Positions 28,026 through 36,845 of a stretch of 64,000 nucleotides of DNA are shown piece after piece (position 1 is the stretch's first letter; every line of letters starts with the position of its first letter). The position numbers and the translations under genes were made by a program. This DNA is from Synechococcus sp. PCC 7502 (GTDB lineage Bacteria > Cyanobacteriota > Cyanobacteriia > Pseudanabaenales > Pseudanabaenaceae): the NCBI RefSeq assembly GCF_000317085.1, contig NC_019702.1, forward strand, positions 248,001-312,000, read 5' to 3'. The notes under the pieces were generated by a model that was not told where the DNA came from, did not search any database, and saw nothing but the letters and a program-made list of their open reading frames with translations.

Positions 28026-28214
28026 AAACCTAATTTCCTTGTTTCCAGCTACCCACTGTGGTGAAAATAGACCGCATTAAGAAACGAATTCTAGCATAAA
28101 TTACCATCCTGCTTGTTATCTCAGTACCTGTCTCACTAGGGCATACTTTTATGTCTTCCCTAGAACATTATTAAAAACCCATAAATTAGATTAATTCAAT
28201 ATCAAAGGCAGTCT

Positions 28215-28243
28215 TTGTATAACTGTCCATAACAGCTTATGAT
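28215..28243 (+). promoter_or_regulatory. Sigma70-type promoter candidate for pdhB
   Basis: TTGTAT (28215-28220), a 17-base spacer and TATGAT (28238-28243) lie about 48 bases before the pdhB start. Both boxes keep the most conserved bases of the sigma70 consensus. No experimental support exists in the sequence itself. Confidence 0.4.
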
Positions 28244-28290
28244 AGAAAGCACGAAAAATTTATTACTAAACTTACCTAACGAATTAAGCC

Positions 28291-29274
28291 ATGGCAGAGG
28301 TTACCTTTTTTAATGCCCTCAGAGCAGCCCTAGACGAAGAGATGGATCGAGACCCCACCGTGTATGTCATGGGCGAAGATGTGGGCTTTTATGGAGGTTC
28401 CTACAAAGTTACCAAGGATTTATATAAAAAGTACGGTGACTTACGTTTGCTAGATACCCCAATTTGTGAAAATAGCTTTACTGGGATGGCGGTAGGTTCG
28501 GCAATGACGGGCTTACGTCCTGTGATTGAAGGCATGAACATGGGTTTTTTGCTATTGGCTTTTAATCAAATTTCCAATAATGCAGGGATGTTACGCTACA
28601 CCTCTGGGGGCAACTTTAAGATTCCTTTAGTGATCCGTGGTCCTGGTGGTGTGGGCAAAAATTTAGGAGCAGAGCATTCTCAACGCTTAGAGGCATATTT
28701 TCAGGCGGTACCAGGGATTAAAATTGTTTCCTGCTCTACACCCTATAACGCTAAAGGTTTATTGAAATCAGCGATTCGTAATGATAATCCTGTTTTATTC
28801 TTTGAGCATGTTTTACTCTATAACCTCAAGGAAAATTTGCCCGATGAAGAATATTTATTACCCTTAGATAAGGCAGAATTAGTACGCCCAGGGAAAGATG
28901 TGACAATTTTGACCTATTCCCGCATGCGCTATCACGTTCTCAAGGCAGTAGAGACCTTAACGAAAAAAGGCTATGATCCAGAGGTGATTGATCTGATTTC
29001 ATTAAAACCACTGGATTTAGAAGCGATCGCTACTTCTTTACGCAAAACCCATAGATTAATTATCGTAGAAGAAGATATGCGCTGTGGTGGGATTGGTGCC
29101 GAAATCATTGCCTCCATTAATGACAACTTTTTTGATGAACTTGATGCGCCAGTTGTGCGTTTAGCATCTTTGGATGTACCTACTCCCTATAACGGCACCC
29201 TTGAAAATCTGACGATTGTGCAGCCTGAAGATATTATTAAAGCTGTGGAAAAACTGTTGGGTAATGCTATTTAA
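28291..29274 (+). CDS. pdhB: Pyruvate dehydrogenase E1 component, beta subunit
   Basis: The 327-residue subunit forms, with PdhA, the thiamine-diphosphate-dependent E1 enzyme that decarboxylates pyruvate for acetyl-CoA formation. Recognisable are the N-terminal [46 protein letters not shown] with the active-site Glu, and [12 protein letters not shown] near the C terminus. As in other cyanobacteria, it stands apart from pdhA and the E2/E3 genes. Its end overlaps the convergent glycosyltransferase gene by 8 bases. Confidence 0.94.
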   Translation: MAEVTFFNALRAALDEEMDRDPTVYVMGEDVGFYGGSYKVTKDLYKKYGDLRLLDTPICENSFTGMAVGSAMTGLRPVIEGMNMGFLLLAFNQISNNAGMLRYTSGGNFKIPLVIRGPGGVGKNLGAEHSQRLEAYFQAVPGIKIVSCSTPYNAKGLLKSAIRNDNPVLFFEHVLLYNLKENLPDEEYLLPLDKAELVRPGKDVTILTYSRMRYHVLKAVETLTKKGYDPEVIDLISLKPLDLEAIATSLRKTHRLIIVEEDMRCGGIGAEIIASINDNFFDELDAPVVRLASLDVPTPYNGTLENLTIVQPEDIIKAVEKLLGNAI

Positions 29275-30322
29275 TTAATCTCTTAAACCATGCCTCAAAG
29301 CGATCGCCCAGAGCAGAAAGGGAGAATTCTCGTTCAGCTTGACGGCGACAACTGGCTCTATGCAGCTTAGAAACTAGTTTCACAGAACTACATAGAGATT
29401 CAATATTATCTGGCTCCACTAAAAATCCCGTTTCTTGGTGATGAATAATTTCCACAATTCCGCCTCTAGCGTAGCCAATCACTGGCACTCCACAGGCAAG
29501 AGCCTCGATCGCCACATTACCAAATGCTTCTTCCCATTTTGGGGTCATTAGTAATGCCGCACACTCACCTAAGAGTTCTTGAAGCTTTAGGGTGGGATGA
29601 AAGCCGAGGTAATTAAGTTGTGCTTGGGGATATTGGGTTTGCACTTGATCCCAGTAGTCCTGATCCTGCATTTTTCCCATAACCTGAATCGGGATTTGTA
29701 AAAGCTCGGAAACCGCCGCCGCATCTTCTAAACCCTTTTCGGGAGCAATTCTGGCTACCCATGCTAGTTGAGGTTGGGATATGGGCTGAAATTGGTATAA
29801 GTCTAAATCAATGCCACTACTCAGAATTTCAAAATCTACGGATTCACCAAAGGTATATGCCTGCGCCTTGGTATAAACGCCAATGGTACCTTTATGGGTC
29901 TGGGATACTTTGTGTACGAGGCGATCGATATTATCTAAGAGCGAACCCATACTGACAAAGTGGGCAATGGGAGTACGAAAAAATGGGGTGAGGTAAAAAG
30001 GGAGCCAGTCATAGGCAAAATTCACAATTAAATCATAACTATCTTGAACTTGCCGTGCATATTCCCAGAGATTGGCGAGAACCGAGTTATCAGGAAAACT
30101 AACTGGGTCGGTACGGGATTGATTTTGGGCAAAGCTATGTATCTCTCCGGGAATCGTAATGATCGGAATTTCTGTGGATATAGAACCAAGGGATGCCGCT
30201 AAATGGACTATGTGCGATCGCCCAATTAATTCCTTGGCAATATTTTGGACTGTTAGTTCTACGCCACCGCCGATTCCCGACCCAAATGCCCCAACAGGCG
30301 TGGAAATAAATAGTAATTTCAT
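29267..30322 (-). CDS. Glycosyltransferase family 4 protein
   Basis: The product has 351 residues from the ATG at 30322 ([20 protein letters not shown]). The frame extends ten codons upstream, but that would run into the hydrolase gene and lacks family similarity. The GT-B fold is indicated by the N-terminal glycine-rich loop [30 protein letters not shown] and the donor-binding [30 protein letters not shown] with the E-x7-E pattern. The sugar donor and acceptor are unknown. It lies 14 bases behind the alpha/beta hydrolase gene and is probably cotranscribed with it. Confidence 0.85.
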   Translation of the reverse strand: MKLLFISTPVGAFGSGIGGGVELTVQNIAKELIGRSHIVHLAASLGSISTEIPIITIPGEIHSFAQNQSRTDPVSFPDNSVLANLWEYARQVQDSYDLIVNFAYDWLPFYLTPFFRTPIAHFVSMGSLLDNIDRLVHKVSQTHKGTIGVYTKAQAYTFGESVDFEILSSGIDLDLYQFQPISQPQLAWVARIAPEKGLEDAAAVSELLQIPIQVMGKMQDQDYWDQVQTQYPQAQLNYLGFHPTLKLQELLGECAALLMTPKWEEAFGNVAIEALACGVPVIGYARGGIVEIIHHQETGFLVEPDNIESLCSSVKLVSKLHRASCRRQAEREFSLSALGDRFEAWFKRLIK

Positions 30323-30336
30323 AGTAATTTCACGGT

Positions 30337-30933
30337 TTATAACTCTGCCCAAAAATCTAGGATTGCCCTTGCCACAAGGGAATGGTTTTTCAGGCGTGGA
30401 TGGTTGATCCCCTTAAGGACTTTAAATTTACCATGACTAAACTGAGTGCTAGCAATGGTGACAGTACCATCACTGATCCCATTAATATCACCTGCAATAC
30501 TCAAGGTCTTAATATGGAATGCGATCTTCTCTGCGATAGCCATGCGATTAATAGCTAAATCTGCACCAATAGCGATCGCCAAGGGATCAAGGATTTTTGC
30601 CAACTTAGAACCCCCCACAGGCGAACCAACTAAAACTAGGCTATGGACATTTTTCCACCATTGAGGATAGCGATTTAGAATTTCTAACCAAATTAATCCA
30701 CCCATAGAGTGACCAACAATTCTAATTGGGGTATGGGGATATTGCTCAAAATTAGCGATCGCAATGGTTTCTACGGTTTGAATTAACGGTGCTATTTTCC
30801 ACCAAGTGTTCCACCAACCTAAGTTAGGGGCAACCACAAGGGCATCGGGCGTAGCCAGAGTTTGTCCAAGGCAGCTAATTTTGTAATTATGATCCGCCCA
30901 ACCATGCTGAGCATAGAGTAAAAAATCTGGCAC
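30337..30933 (-). CDS. Alpha/beta hydrolase
   Basis: The 198-residue protein (GTG start) has a nucleophile elbow GHSMGG and an early HGWAD loop that would form the oxyanion hole. The C-terminal INHPRLKNHSL supplies a candidate catalytic His; an acidic partner is not obvious. It is short for an alpha/beta hydrolase and lacks a large cap. No signal peptide is seen, so it should be cytoplasmic. Substrate is unknown. It is the first gene of a two-gene unit with the GT4 enzyme. Confidence 0.72.
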   Translation of the reverse strand: MPDFLLYAQHGWADHNYKISCLGQTLATPDALVVAPNLGWWNTWWKIAPLIQTVETIAIANFEQYPHTPIRIVGHSMGGLIWLEILNRYPQWWKNVHSLVLVGSPVGGSKLAKILDPLAIAIGADLAINRMAIAEKIAFHIKTLSIAGDINGISDGTVTIASTQFSHGKFKVLKGINHPRLKNHSLVARAILDFWAEL

Positions 30934-31026
30934 TAGTCAACTCTCTAATTTACTACAGCCTATTTGACAACTAAGGGATACTTTAGGGTGTGGGCTGCCC
31001 GCCACGCAGGGATTCCCCCGACACAT

Positions 31027-31040
31027 AAAAGACTGTAAAT
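31027..31040 (+). repeat. Dispersed intergenic repeat, copy B
   Basis: AAAAGACTGTAAAT is the 14-base core shared with copies at 2906-2934 (minus) and 33127-33145. Upstream of it, GGGATAC and GGGCTGC (30975-31000) also recur in the same order before copy C. Location: spacer ahead of the ndhF gene. Confidence 0.55.
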
Positions 31041-31225
31041 AGATTAAATCTATAAAAACCATAGGTTTTCTTCGTAGCTGGGAAGATAACATTACTTAAT
31101 TATCCTAAAATTGACGATAGATTAATAAAATATAAAATTTCTTCAAAATAACCTTGAACCTAGAAGTTTTTAGCCTGTTAAACCAACATCTTGAAGCTTC
31201 AGTTACGCACAATTACTTAATAACG

Positions 31226-33064
31226 ATGAATTTGACCGAATTTTTACTGCAAAAAAGTTGGTGGATCCCCTGCTATGGATTGATTGGAGCTCTGCTTACC
31301 CTGCCTTGGGCAACTGGGATAGTCAAGCGTACAGGTCCTCGTCCTGCGGCTTATTTTAATTTATTGATGACTGTAGTTGCCTTCATTCACGGCACAATTG
31401 TATTCCGCGCAATTTGGCATCAGCCACCGCAATTATTAACTTTTGAATGGCTAAGGGTTTTGGATTTTAACCTAAGTTTTAGTCTGAATATTTCTGTAGT
31501 AAACATGGGTGCAATGGAGCTAATCACGGGATTAAGCTTGCTGGCTCAGTTTTTTGCCATCGGTTACATGGAGAAAGATTGGGCATTAGCGAGATTTTTT
31601 GCCCTTATGGGCTTTTTTGAAGGGGCTATGAGTGGCTTAGCAATCAGCGACTCCCTTTTACTTAGCTACGGGCTATTGGAAATATTAACCCTATCTACCT
31701 ATTTACTCGTGGGCTTTTGGTATGCTCAACCCCTTGTGGTAACTGCGGCACGGGATGCTTTTTTAACTAAACGGGTGGGAGATGTAATTTTACTGATGGG
31801 GATTATATCCTTGGCATCGATCGCTGGGGATTTAAATTTTCCAAGCTTGTATAAATGGGCAGAAACTTCCGACTTATCACCTCCGCTTGCCACCTTATTA
31901 GGTTTAGCATTAGTCGCAGGACCTACGGGGAAATGTGCCCAGTTTCCTTTACATTTATGGCTGGATGAAGCTATGGAAGGACCTAACCCAGCGTCAATTT
32001 TGCGTAATTCCGTGGTAGTAGGCTGTGGGGCGTATATCTTAATTAAATTACAACCGATCATTGCCCTTTCGCCCTTAGCTCTTAATGCCTTAATTGTAAT
32101 TGGGGCTGTGACTGCCGTTGGTGCATCTTTGGTGGCGATCGCCCAAATTGATATTAAAAGAGCTTTTTCCCATACAACCAGTGCCTATCTAGGGTTGGTA
32201 TTCGTGGCTGTGGGCATGAATCAGATCAGTTTTGCGTTGATTTTACTATTTACCCACGCGATCGCTAAAGCATTACTATTTATGAGTGTCGGAGCAATTA
32301 TTTCCACGACTCAAAACCAAGATTTAACCGAATTAGGGGGCTTATGGTCAAAAATGCCCGCAACGACCATATCTTTTTTAGTCGGCTCCTTTAGTCTAGT
32401 GGCTGTACCACCTTTGGGGGGATTTTGGTCTTTGCTCCAAGGTTTAGATGCCTTTTGGGATAATCAACCCATTGTATTTTTAATCCTAACTGTAAATACC
32501 TTAACGATTTTGGGGCTAACTCGGGTATTTCGCCTAACCTTCCTTGGGGATGCTCAACCGAAAACTCGTCGTGCGCCCGAAGTACCTTGGACAATGGCAG
32601 TGCCAATGGTGTCTTTAATTATTGTGTCTGTGCTAATCCCTTTAATTATGCAAAGATTAGGACTCTTACCGCTATGGGCAGATATTAATAAAACGGCTGT
32701 AATTGACTTACTAATCTCCAGTGTGCTAGGGGTAGCGATCGGAAGCAATATTTACTTACACAAAGCATGGTCAAGGTCTTTACAATTGCCTTGGCGCGTA
32801 ACCCAAGATTTATTGGCATACGACTTTTATATAGATCGACTTTATCGTTTAACTGTAGTCTTTGCGGTCAATCAACTATCCCTGATTAGTGCCTGGATCG
32901 ATCGCTATGTCATTGATGGTTTAGTTAATTTAGTGGGACTATCCTCTATTTTCAGTGGAGAAAGCCTTAAGTACAGTACATCGGGACAATCCCAGGGCTA
33001 TATTTTCACAATTTTGCTAGGCATAGGACTCTTCACTTTATTCATAACTTGGTCATTGTTCTAA
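31226..33064 (+). CDS. ndhF: NAD(P)H-quinone oxidoreductase subunit NdhF, CO2-uptake type (NdhF3/F4)
   Basis: The product has 612 residues from ATG 31226; an upstream in-frame TTG at 31154 adds 24 residues with no family similarity. It is a polytopic antiporter-like subunit with about 15-16 hydrophobic segments. The conserved core ATGKCAQFPLHLWLDEAMEGPNPAS-like segment and KRAFSHTTSAYLG are present. The RTGPRPAAYFN opening and short length match NdhF3/NdhF4 of specialised NDH-1 complexes that drive CO2 hydration rather than the longer respiratory NdhF1. An ndhD gene follows in the same direction, as in those loci. Whether it is F3 or F4 was not decided. Confidence 0.88.
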   Translation: MNLTEFLLQKSWWIPCYGLIGALLTLPWATGIVKRTGPRPAAYFNLLMTVVAFIHGTIVFRAIWHQPPQLLTFEWLRVLDFNLSFSLNISVVNMGAMELITGLSLLAQFFAIGYMEKDWALARFFALMGFFEGAMSGLAISDSLLLSYGLLEILTLSTYLLVGFWYAQPLVVTAARDAFLTKRVGDVILLMGIISLASIAGDLNFPSLYKWAETSDLSPPLATLLGLALVAGPTGKCAQFPLHLWLDEAMEGPNPASILRNSVVVGCGAYILIKLQPIIALSPLALNALIVIGAVTAVGASLVAIAQIDIKRAFSHTTSAYLGLVFVAVGMNQISFALILLFTHAIAKALLFMSVGAIISTTQNQDLTELGGLWSKMPATTISFLVGSFSLVAVPPLGGFWSLLQGLDAFWDNQPIVFLILTVNTLTILGLTRVFRLTFLGDAQPKTRRAPEVPWTMAVPMVSLIIVSVLIPLIMQRLGLLPLWADINKTAVIDLLISSVLGVAIGSNIYLHKAWSRSLQLPWRVTQDLLAYDFYIDRLYRLTVVFAVNQLSLISAWIDRYVIDGLVNLVGLSSIFSGESLKYSTSGQSQGYIFTILLGIGLFTLFITWSLF

Positions 33065-33126
33065 CTTCAAGTTCATGCAAGTTCATGATTGAGGGATACG
33101 TTGGGGCTGCACCCCTACTAAGCAAA

Positions 33127-33145
33127 CCTACAAAAGACTGTAAAT
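33127..33145 (+). repeat. Dispersed intergenic repeat, copy C
   Basis: CCTACAAAAGACTGTAAAT is identical over 19 bases to copy A and shares its 14-base core with copy B. The 40 bases before it contain GGGATAC and GGGGCTGC, as before copy B. A 10-base tandem CAAGTTCATG (33068-33087) lies just upstream. Location: spacer between ndhF and ndhD. Confidence 0.6.
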
Positions 33146-33189
33146 CAACTTAAACTCTAAAACTTTAGAAATTAATTAGAAATTAATCT

Positions 33190-34665
33190 ATGCTCAGTGT
33201 TCTCATTTTAATTCCCCTATTGGGAGTCCTAATCATTGGCTTATGGTCTTCTGCAAATACTCAGCATATCAAAACCTTAGCTTTGATCCTAGCGGGGATC
33301 GCATTGGGCTGGACAGTATTTTTAGGATGGCAATTTGATTTAAGTAATCCCCACTTTCAGTTTCAGGAATATTTACCTTGGATTGATACCCTAGGACTTA
33401 GTTACCAAATCGGTATTGATGGTTTATCCCTGCCGTTATTGGGACTAAATAGTTTGCTAACCCTAATTGCCATTTACAGTAGTGAAGACTCGATTAAGCG
33501 ACCTCGACTCTATTACAGTCTGATGCTTTTACTGAACAGTGCTGTGGTGGGTGCATTTGTAGCGCAAAATTTGCTGTTATTTTTCCTATTCTATGAGCTA
33601 GAGCTAATTCCGTTATATTTGCTAATTGCCATTTGGGGTGGTTCCAAGCGGGGTTATGCAGCTACTAAGTTTTTAATCTACACGGCGGTGTCTGGAATTT
33701 TAGTCCTTGGGGCATTTTTAGCAACGACTTGGTTGAGCGGTTCTCCTAGTTTTGACTACGATAGCCTCCTGATTAAATCCATTCCCCTAGGACAACAACT
33801 CATACTTTTAGGCGGACTATTAATTGGGTTTGGCATAAAAATTCCCCTAGTACCTCTGCACACTTGGTTACCCGATGCCCACGTTGAAGCTTCCACACCT
33901 GTTTCAGTCTTGCTGGCGGGGGTTTTACTCAAGCTTGGTACCTATGGCTTGTTACGATTTGGCTTGGGGCTTTTTCCCAGTGCGTGGACGATTTTGGCTC
34001 CGTGGTTAGCAACTTGGGCGGCGGTTACAGTTTTGTATGCTTCCTTAACAGCGATCGCCCAGACTGACATGAAAAAAATTGTTGCCTATAGTTCAGTGGC
34101 ACACATGGGGTATGTTCTACTGGGGGCAGCAGCAATGACTGATTTGGGAATCCTTGCTTCCATTTTTCAAATGGTTAGTCATGGCTTAATTTCGGCAATG
34201 TTATTTTTGTTAGTGGGTGTGGTCTATCAAAAAACTGGCAGTCGTGATCTTGACGTGCTGCGAGGACTGTTAAATCCTGAACGGGGTTTACCCCTAATTG
34301 GCACCTTAATGATCACTGGTGCTATGGCTAGTGCAGGCATACCGGGAATGGTGGGCTTTATTTCCGAGTTTCTGGTATTTAGAGGTAGTTTTCCTGTTTT
34401 CCCCGTTCAAACTTTATTATGTATGGTCGGTACGGGCTTAACAGGAGTTTATTTACTGATCCTGTTAAATCGGGCATTTTTTGGTCGGTTAGCAGAATCT
34501 AGTGCCAATTTGCCCAGTGTAGTTTGGGGCGATCGCCTGCCATCCATTGTCTTAGCGGTTTTAATTCTAGTTTTAGGGATTCAACCCAGTTTAATGGTGC
34601 GTTGGAGTGAATCAACATCGGTCTTACTAGCTCCACACTCGATCCAAGTTTCCAGCGTAAATTAA
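33190..34665 (+). CDS. ndhD: NAD(P)H-quinone oxidoreductase subunit NdhD, CO2-uptake type (NdhD3/D4)
   Basis: The 491-residue polytopic subunit belongs to the membrane arm of NDH-1. About 14 hydrophobic segments are visible, with FYELELIPLYLLI, KIPLVPLHTWLPDAHVEASTPVSVLLAGVLLKLGTYG and TDMKKIVAYSSVAHMGYV, the proton-antiporter core. It pairs with the ndhF gene 125 bases upstream. In CO2-uptake loci such a pair is normally followed by cupA or cupB; here a convergent ClC gene follows instead. Confidence 0.9.
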   Translation: MLSVLILIPLLGVLIIGLWSSANTQHIKTLALILAGIALGWTVFLGWQFDLSNPHFQFQEYLPWIDTLGLSYQIGIDGLSLPLLGLNSLLTLIAIYSSEDSIKRPRLYYSLMLLLNSAVVGAFVAQNLLLFFLFYELELIPLYLLIAIWGGSKRGYAATKFLIYTAVSGILVLGAFLATTWLSGSPSFDYDSLLIKSIPLGQQLILLGGLLIGFGIKIPLVPLHTWLPDAHVEASTPVSVLLAGVLLKLGTYGLLRFGLGLFPSAWTILAPWLATWAAVTVLYASLTAIAQTDMKKIVAYSSVAHMGYVLLGAAAMTDLGILASIFQMVSHGLISAMLFLLVGVVYQKTGSRDLDVLRGLLNPERGLPLIGTLMITGAMASAGIPGMVGFISEFLVFRGSFPVFPVQTLLCMVGTGLTGVYLLILLNRAFFGRLAESSANLPSVVWGDRLPSIVLAVLILVLGIQPSLMVRWSESTSVLLAPHSIQVSSVN

Positions 34666-34671
34666 ACAAAT

Positions 34672-34690
34672 ACCAAAAAGCTGATTTGGT
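34672..34690. terminator. Hairpin between convergent ndhD and clc genes
   Basis: ACCAAA (34672-34677) pairs with TTTGGT (34685-34690) across a 7-base loop. On the minus strand the stem is followed by ATTTGTTTAATTT, a T-rich tail suited to ending the ClC transcript; the plus side has no strong T run. The stem is only six base pairs, so support is moderate. Confidence 0.4.
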
Positions 34691-34733
34691 GATACTTTGA
34701 GAGTTTATCGGGGTATAACTAAAATTTGAGCTT

Positions 34734-35951
34734 CTACTTAATCTTGGCTTTCAGTTGTGAGGGAATAAAAGGATATCTAGGAGATAATAGAAACCCGACC
34801 ATACTTGCAAAGAGCACTGGAGTAAATATACTTAATCCAGCTAACTTAGCAAGGATCAGAGTCGTACTAATTGGCGTTCTAGTCACACTGGCATTGAGAG
34901 CAGCCATCACACAAATCATGGCAAGTGTCTCATTAGAACTCGGATTAGCGATCGCAATAGCTTTACCTAAACAGGCTCCAATAAAAAATAGCGGAATAAT
35001 AATTCCTCCTCGCCAACCTCCTGTCACAGTTATGCTAATTGTGAGCATTTTAGAGATCGCTAAAGCCACCAGCACCATAATCGAAAAGTCGCTGTTAATG
35101 ATTTCGTCTAGTTGATGTTCACCAAAGAAGCGTGTCAGTGGAAATAAAATCGCTAATCCACCTAGCACGAATCCAGCTAAAGTAGTGCGCCCATAGATGG
35201 GAATCGATAAGGATTCTAGTAGCCGATCGCAGCTACGAAATATAGCGACAAATAACCAACCTGCGATCGCACCCACTACTCCATAGAGCATAGCTTCTGC
35301 AAAAGTAAAAAGATGATCAACGCTGTACTGAGGAAAATGCCAAGTTGGTCCCAGCCCAAGATTGGTGAACATTACAAAAATGGTATAACTGGGGCAACTG
35401 GCTACGATCGCGGGTAAAATTGCTTCAGCATACTCAGCAACATGTTGATGATGCAAAATCTCTAAGGCAAAGAAGGTTCCACCCAATGGCGCACCAAATA
35501 GAACCGTAAATCCCGATGCCATACCTGCAATACTCAAAGTCCGCAACGATTCTCCAGTTAACCGCAAGCGATCCGCAAACCAAGTGCCGATTGAACCTGT
35601 GATTTGCACCATTGGTGCTTCTGGTCCCGCACTACCACCACTAGCAATACTGATCAGTGATGACAGAATCATGGAGGGATTCTCACGGGTAGCTAGTCGT
35701 CCTCCATTAAGGTGGATGTTATCAATAACTAATCCAATCTCACCGGGGTTTCCTAGCCAGTGAATCACTAAACCAATCAATAACCCAGCTAAGGGCATGA
35801 TAATTAATAAAACTAACCCATTAAAATACTCGAATGCTTGTATCAGGTGGGATAATGCTATCCAATAAACTGAACCAAATAAACCACAGGTAACTCCTGT
35901 CATTGCCCATAGTAGAACTGAACGACTCAGAGTTAGGGGATTTTGTATCAC
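34734..35951 (-). CDS. ClC-family chloride channel/transporter
   Basis: The 405-residue membrane protein has a ClC core of about 10-11 hydrophobic stretches and no C-terminal CBS domains. Conserved landmarks are GSAGPEAPMVQITGS (equivalent to the GREGP filter motif), APLGGTFFALEI and GGWRGGIIIPLFFIGACLG. At the gating-glutamate position of GREGP the residue is Ala, although a Glu follows two residues later, as in a bacterial subgroup. Cl- transport mode (channel or exchanger) is therefore unclear. It is 83 bases downstream of the HPP gene on the same strand. Confidence 0.88.
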   Translation of the reverse strand: MIQNPLTLSRSVLLWAMTGVTCGLFGSVYWIALSHLIQAFEYFNGLVLLIIMPLAGLLIGLVIHWLGNPGEIGLVIDNIHLNGGRLATRENPSMILSSLISIASGGSAGPEAPMVQITGSIGTWFADRLRLTGESLRTLSIAGMASGFTVLFGAPLGGTFFALEILHHQHVAEYAEAILPAIVASCPSYTIFVMFTNLGLGPTWHFPQYSVDHLFTFAEAMLYGVVGAIAGWLFVAIFRSCDRLLESLSIPIYGRTTLAGFVLGGLAILFPLTRFFGEHQLDEIINSDFSIMVLVALAISKMLTISITVTGGWRGGIIIPLFFIGACLGKAIAIANPSSNETLAMICVMAALNASVTRTPISTTLILAKLAGLSIFTPVLFASMVGFLLSPRYPFIPSQLKAKIK

Positions 35952-36034
35952 GAAATGCCTCTTCTAGCTGATTGTATAAATTTACAAAAAGTGACTGCTT
36001 GATCTTGTTCTTTTGGATAAATCCTATTTAGGAT

Positions 36035-36592
36035 CTATAGCCAATGCTTAGGATAAGTGCGCTCTTCAGAAAGATTATTAAAAATAACAGCACATAATAC
36101 TAAAATCATCGAACCCTCTAATGTTGGAGTAACTAGAAATTGCCAGTTAGGTTTTGTCATCATGACAACTAACGCAACTGCACCTGAAGGTGGATGCAAG
36201 GTATTAGTAAATTGCATTATGGCGATCGCTATAGAAACAGCTAGCCCCATTGTCCAAGGCGAAGATCCCCAAATATTTAAGATTATTAATGACACTAAAG
36301 CTGCTATTAGGTTACCACCAAGGACATTACGAGGTTGAGCTAAAGGACTTTCAGGTACACCAAAGATCAAAACACTAGTTGCCCCAAAGGGAGCCATAAT
36401 TAGTGGGCAATTTGTAATTACAGAAAGGTAAGCGGCAATGGTAATTGCTAAACAGCTACCTAACCAACTCCAAAAGACATGTTTGTGATGGGGTCTTTGG
36501 ATCGGACAAGTTAATGGACATTCTCTCCATCTAGTGAATAACTTGAACCAGTAAGACTGCCATTTCAAATATATTTTTTGGAAACTTATCAT
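36035..36592 (-). CDS. HPP-family membrane protein (possible nitrite transporter)
   Basis: The 185-residue protein has about four to five hydrophobic segments. The family's defining LHPPSGAVALVV motif is present, together with PFGATSVLIFGVPESPLAQPRNVLGG. HPP proteins in cyanobacteria and chloroplasts have been described as nitrite transporters; here that role is inferred from family only. It is first of a possible two-gene unit with clc. The 253 bases upstream, shared with the divergent antiporter gene, contain three ATTAAG direct repeats. Confidence 0.8.
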   Translation of the reverse strand: MISFQKIYLKWQSYWFKLFTRWRECPLTCPIQRPHHKHVFWSWLGSCLAITIAAYLSVITNCPLIMAPFGATSVLIFGVPESPLAQPRNVLGGNLIAALVSLIILNIWGSSPWTMGLAVSIAIAIMQFTNTLHPPSGAVALVVMMTKPNWQFLVTPTLEGSMILVLCAVIFNNLSEERTYPKHWL

Positions 36593-36744
36593 ATATGAAT
36601 ATCATTGGATAAATGTCAAAATTTGATGACATTGTACTCCTAAAGTTACAATTTTGACTGCAAGGCTAAAATAGATTAATGATCTAAAGTTGCTATTGTA
36701 ACTATTGTAAATTTTAAAACCCCCTGTAAGTGGGGCATAGGTTT

Positions 36745-36775
36745 ATTAAGATAGTCCATTAAGCTGTCTATTAAG
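36745..36775 (+). repeat. Three ATTAAG direct repeats upstream of antiporter gene
   Basis: ATTAAG occurs at 36745-36750, 36758-36763 and 36770-36775, a spacing of 13 and 12 bases, about one helical turn. Read on the minus strand the units are CTTAAT, resembling the start of cyanobacterial Pho-box half sites (CTTAACCT), though the spacing is not the canonical 11 bases. They lie 71-101 bases ahead of the antiporter start. Confidence 0.35.
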
Positions 36776-36845
36776 CTTTAGTCACACTCGTATATACTTC
36801 ATAGTTTGACTTTAACTTCAAGCCATAACCGCCTAACATAGTGTC

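Noticed and set aside
28120-28140. AGTACCTGT as half of a LexA box near uvrA
   Set aside because: The second half-site needed for the cyanobacterial LexA consensus is absent.
31100-31115. TTA-N7-TAA (TTAATTATCCTAA) as CmpR/NdhR site before ndhF
   Set aside because: Pattern is too common in this AT-rich spacer to support a LysR-type site.
36720-36735. CCCCC...GGGG hairpin upstream of the antiporter as terminator
   Set aside because: Only four or five pairs, no gene ends there on the strand with the T-rich tail.
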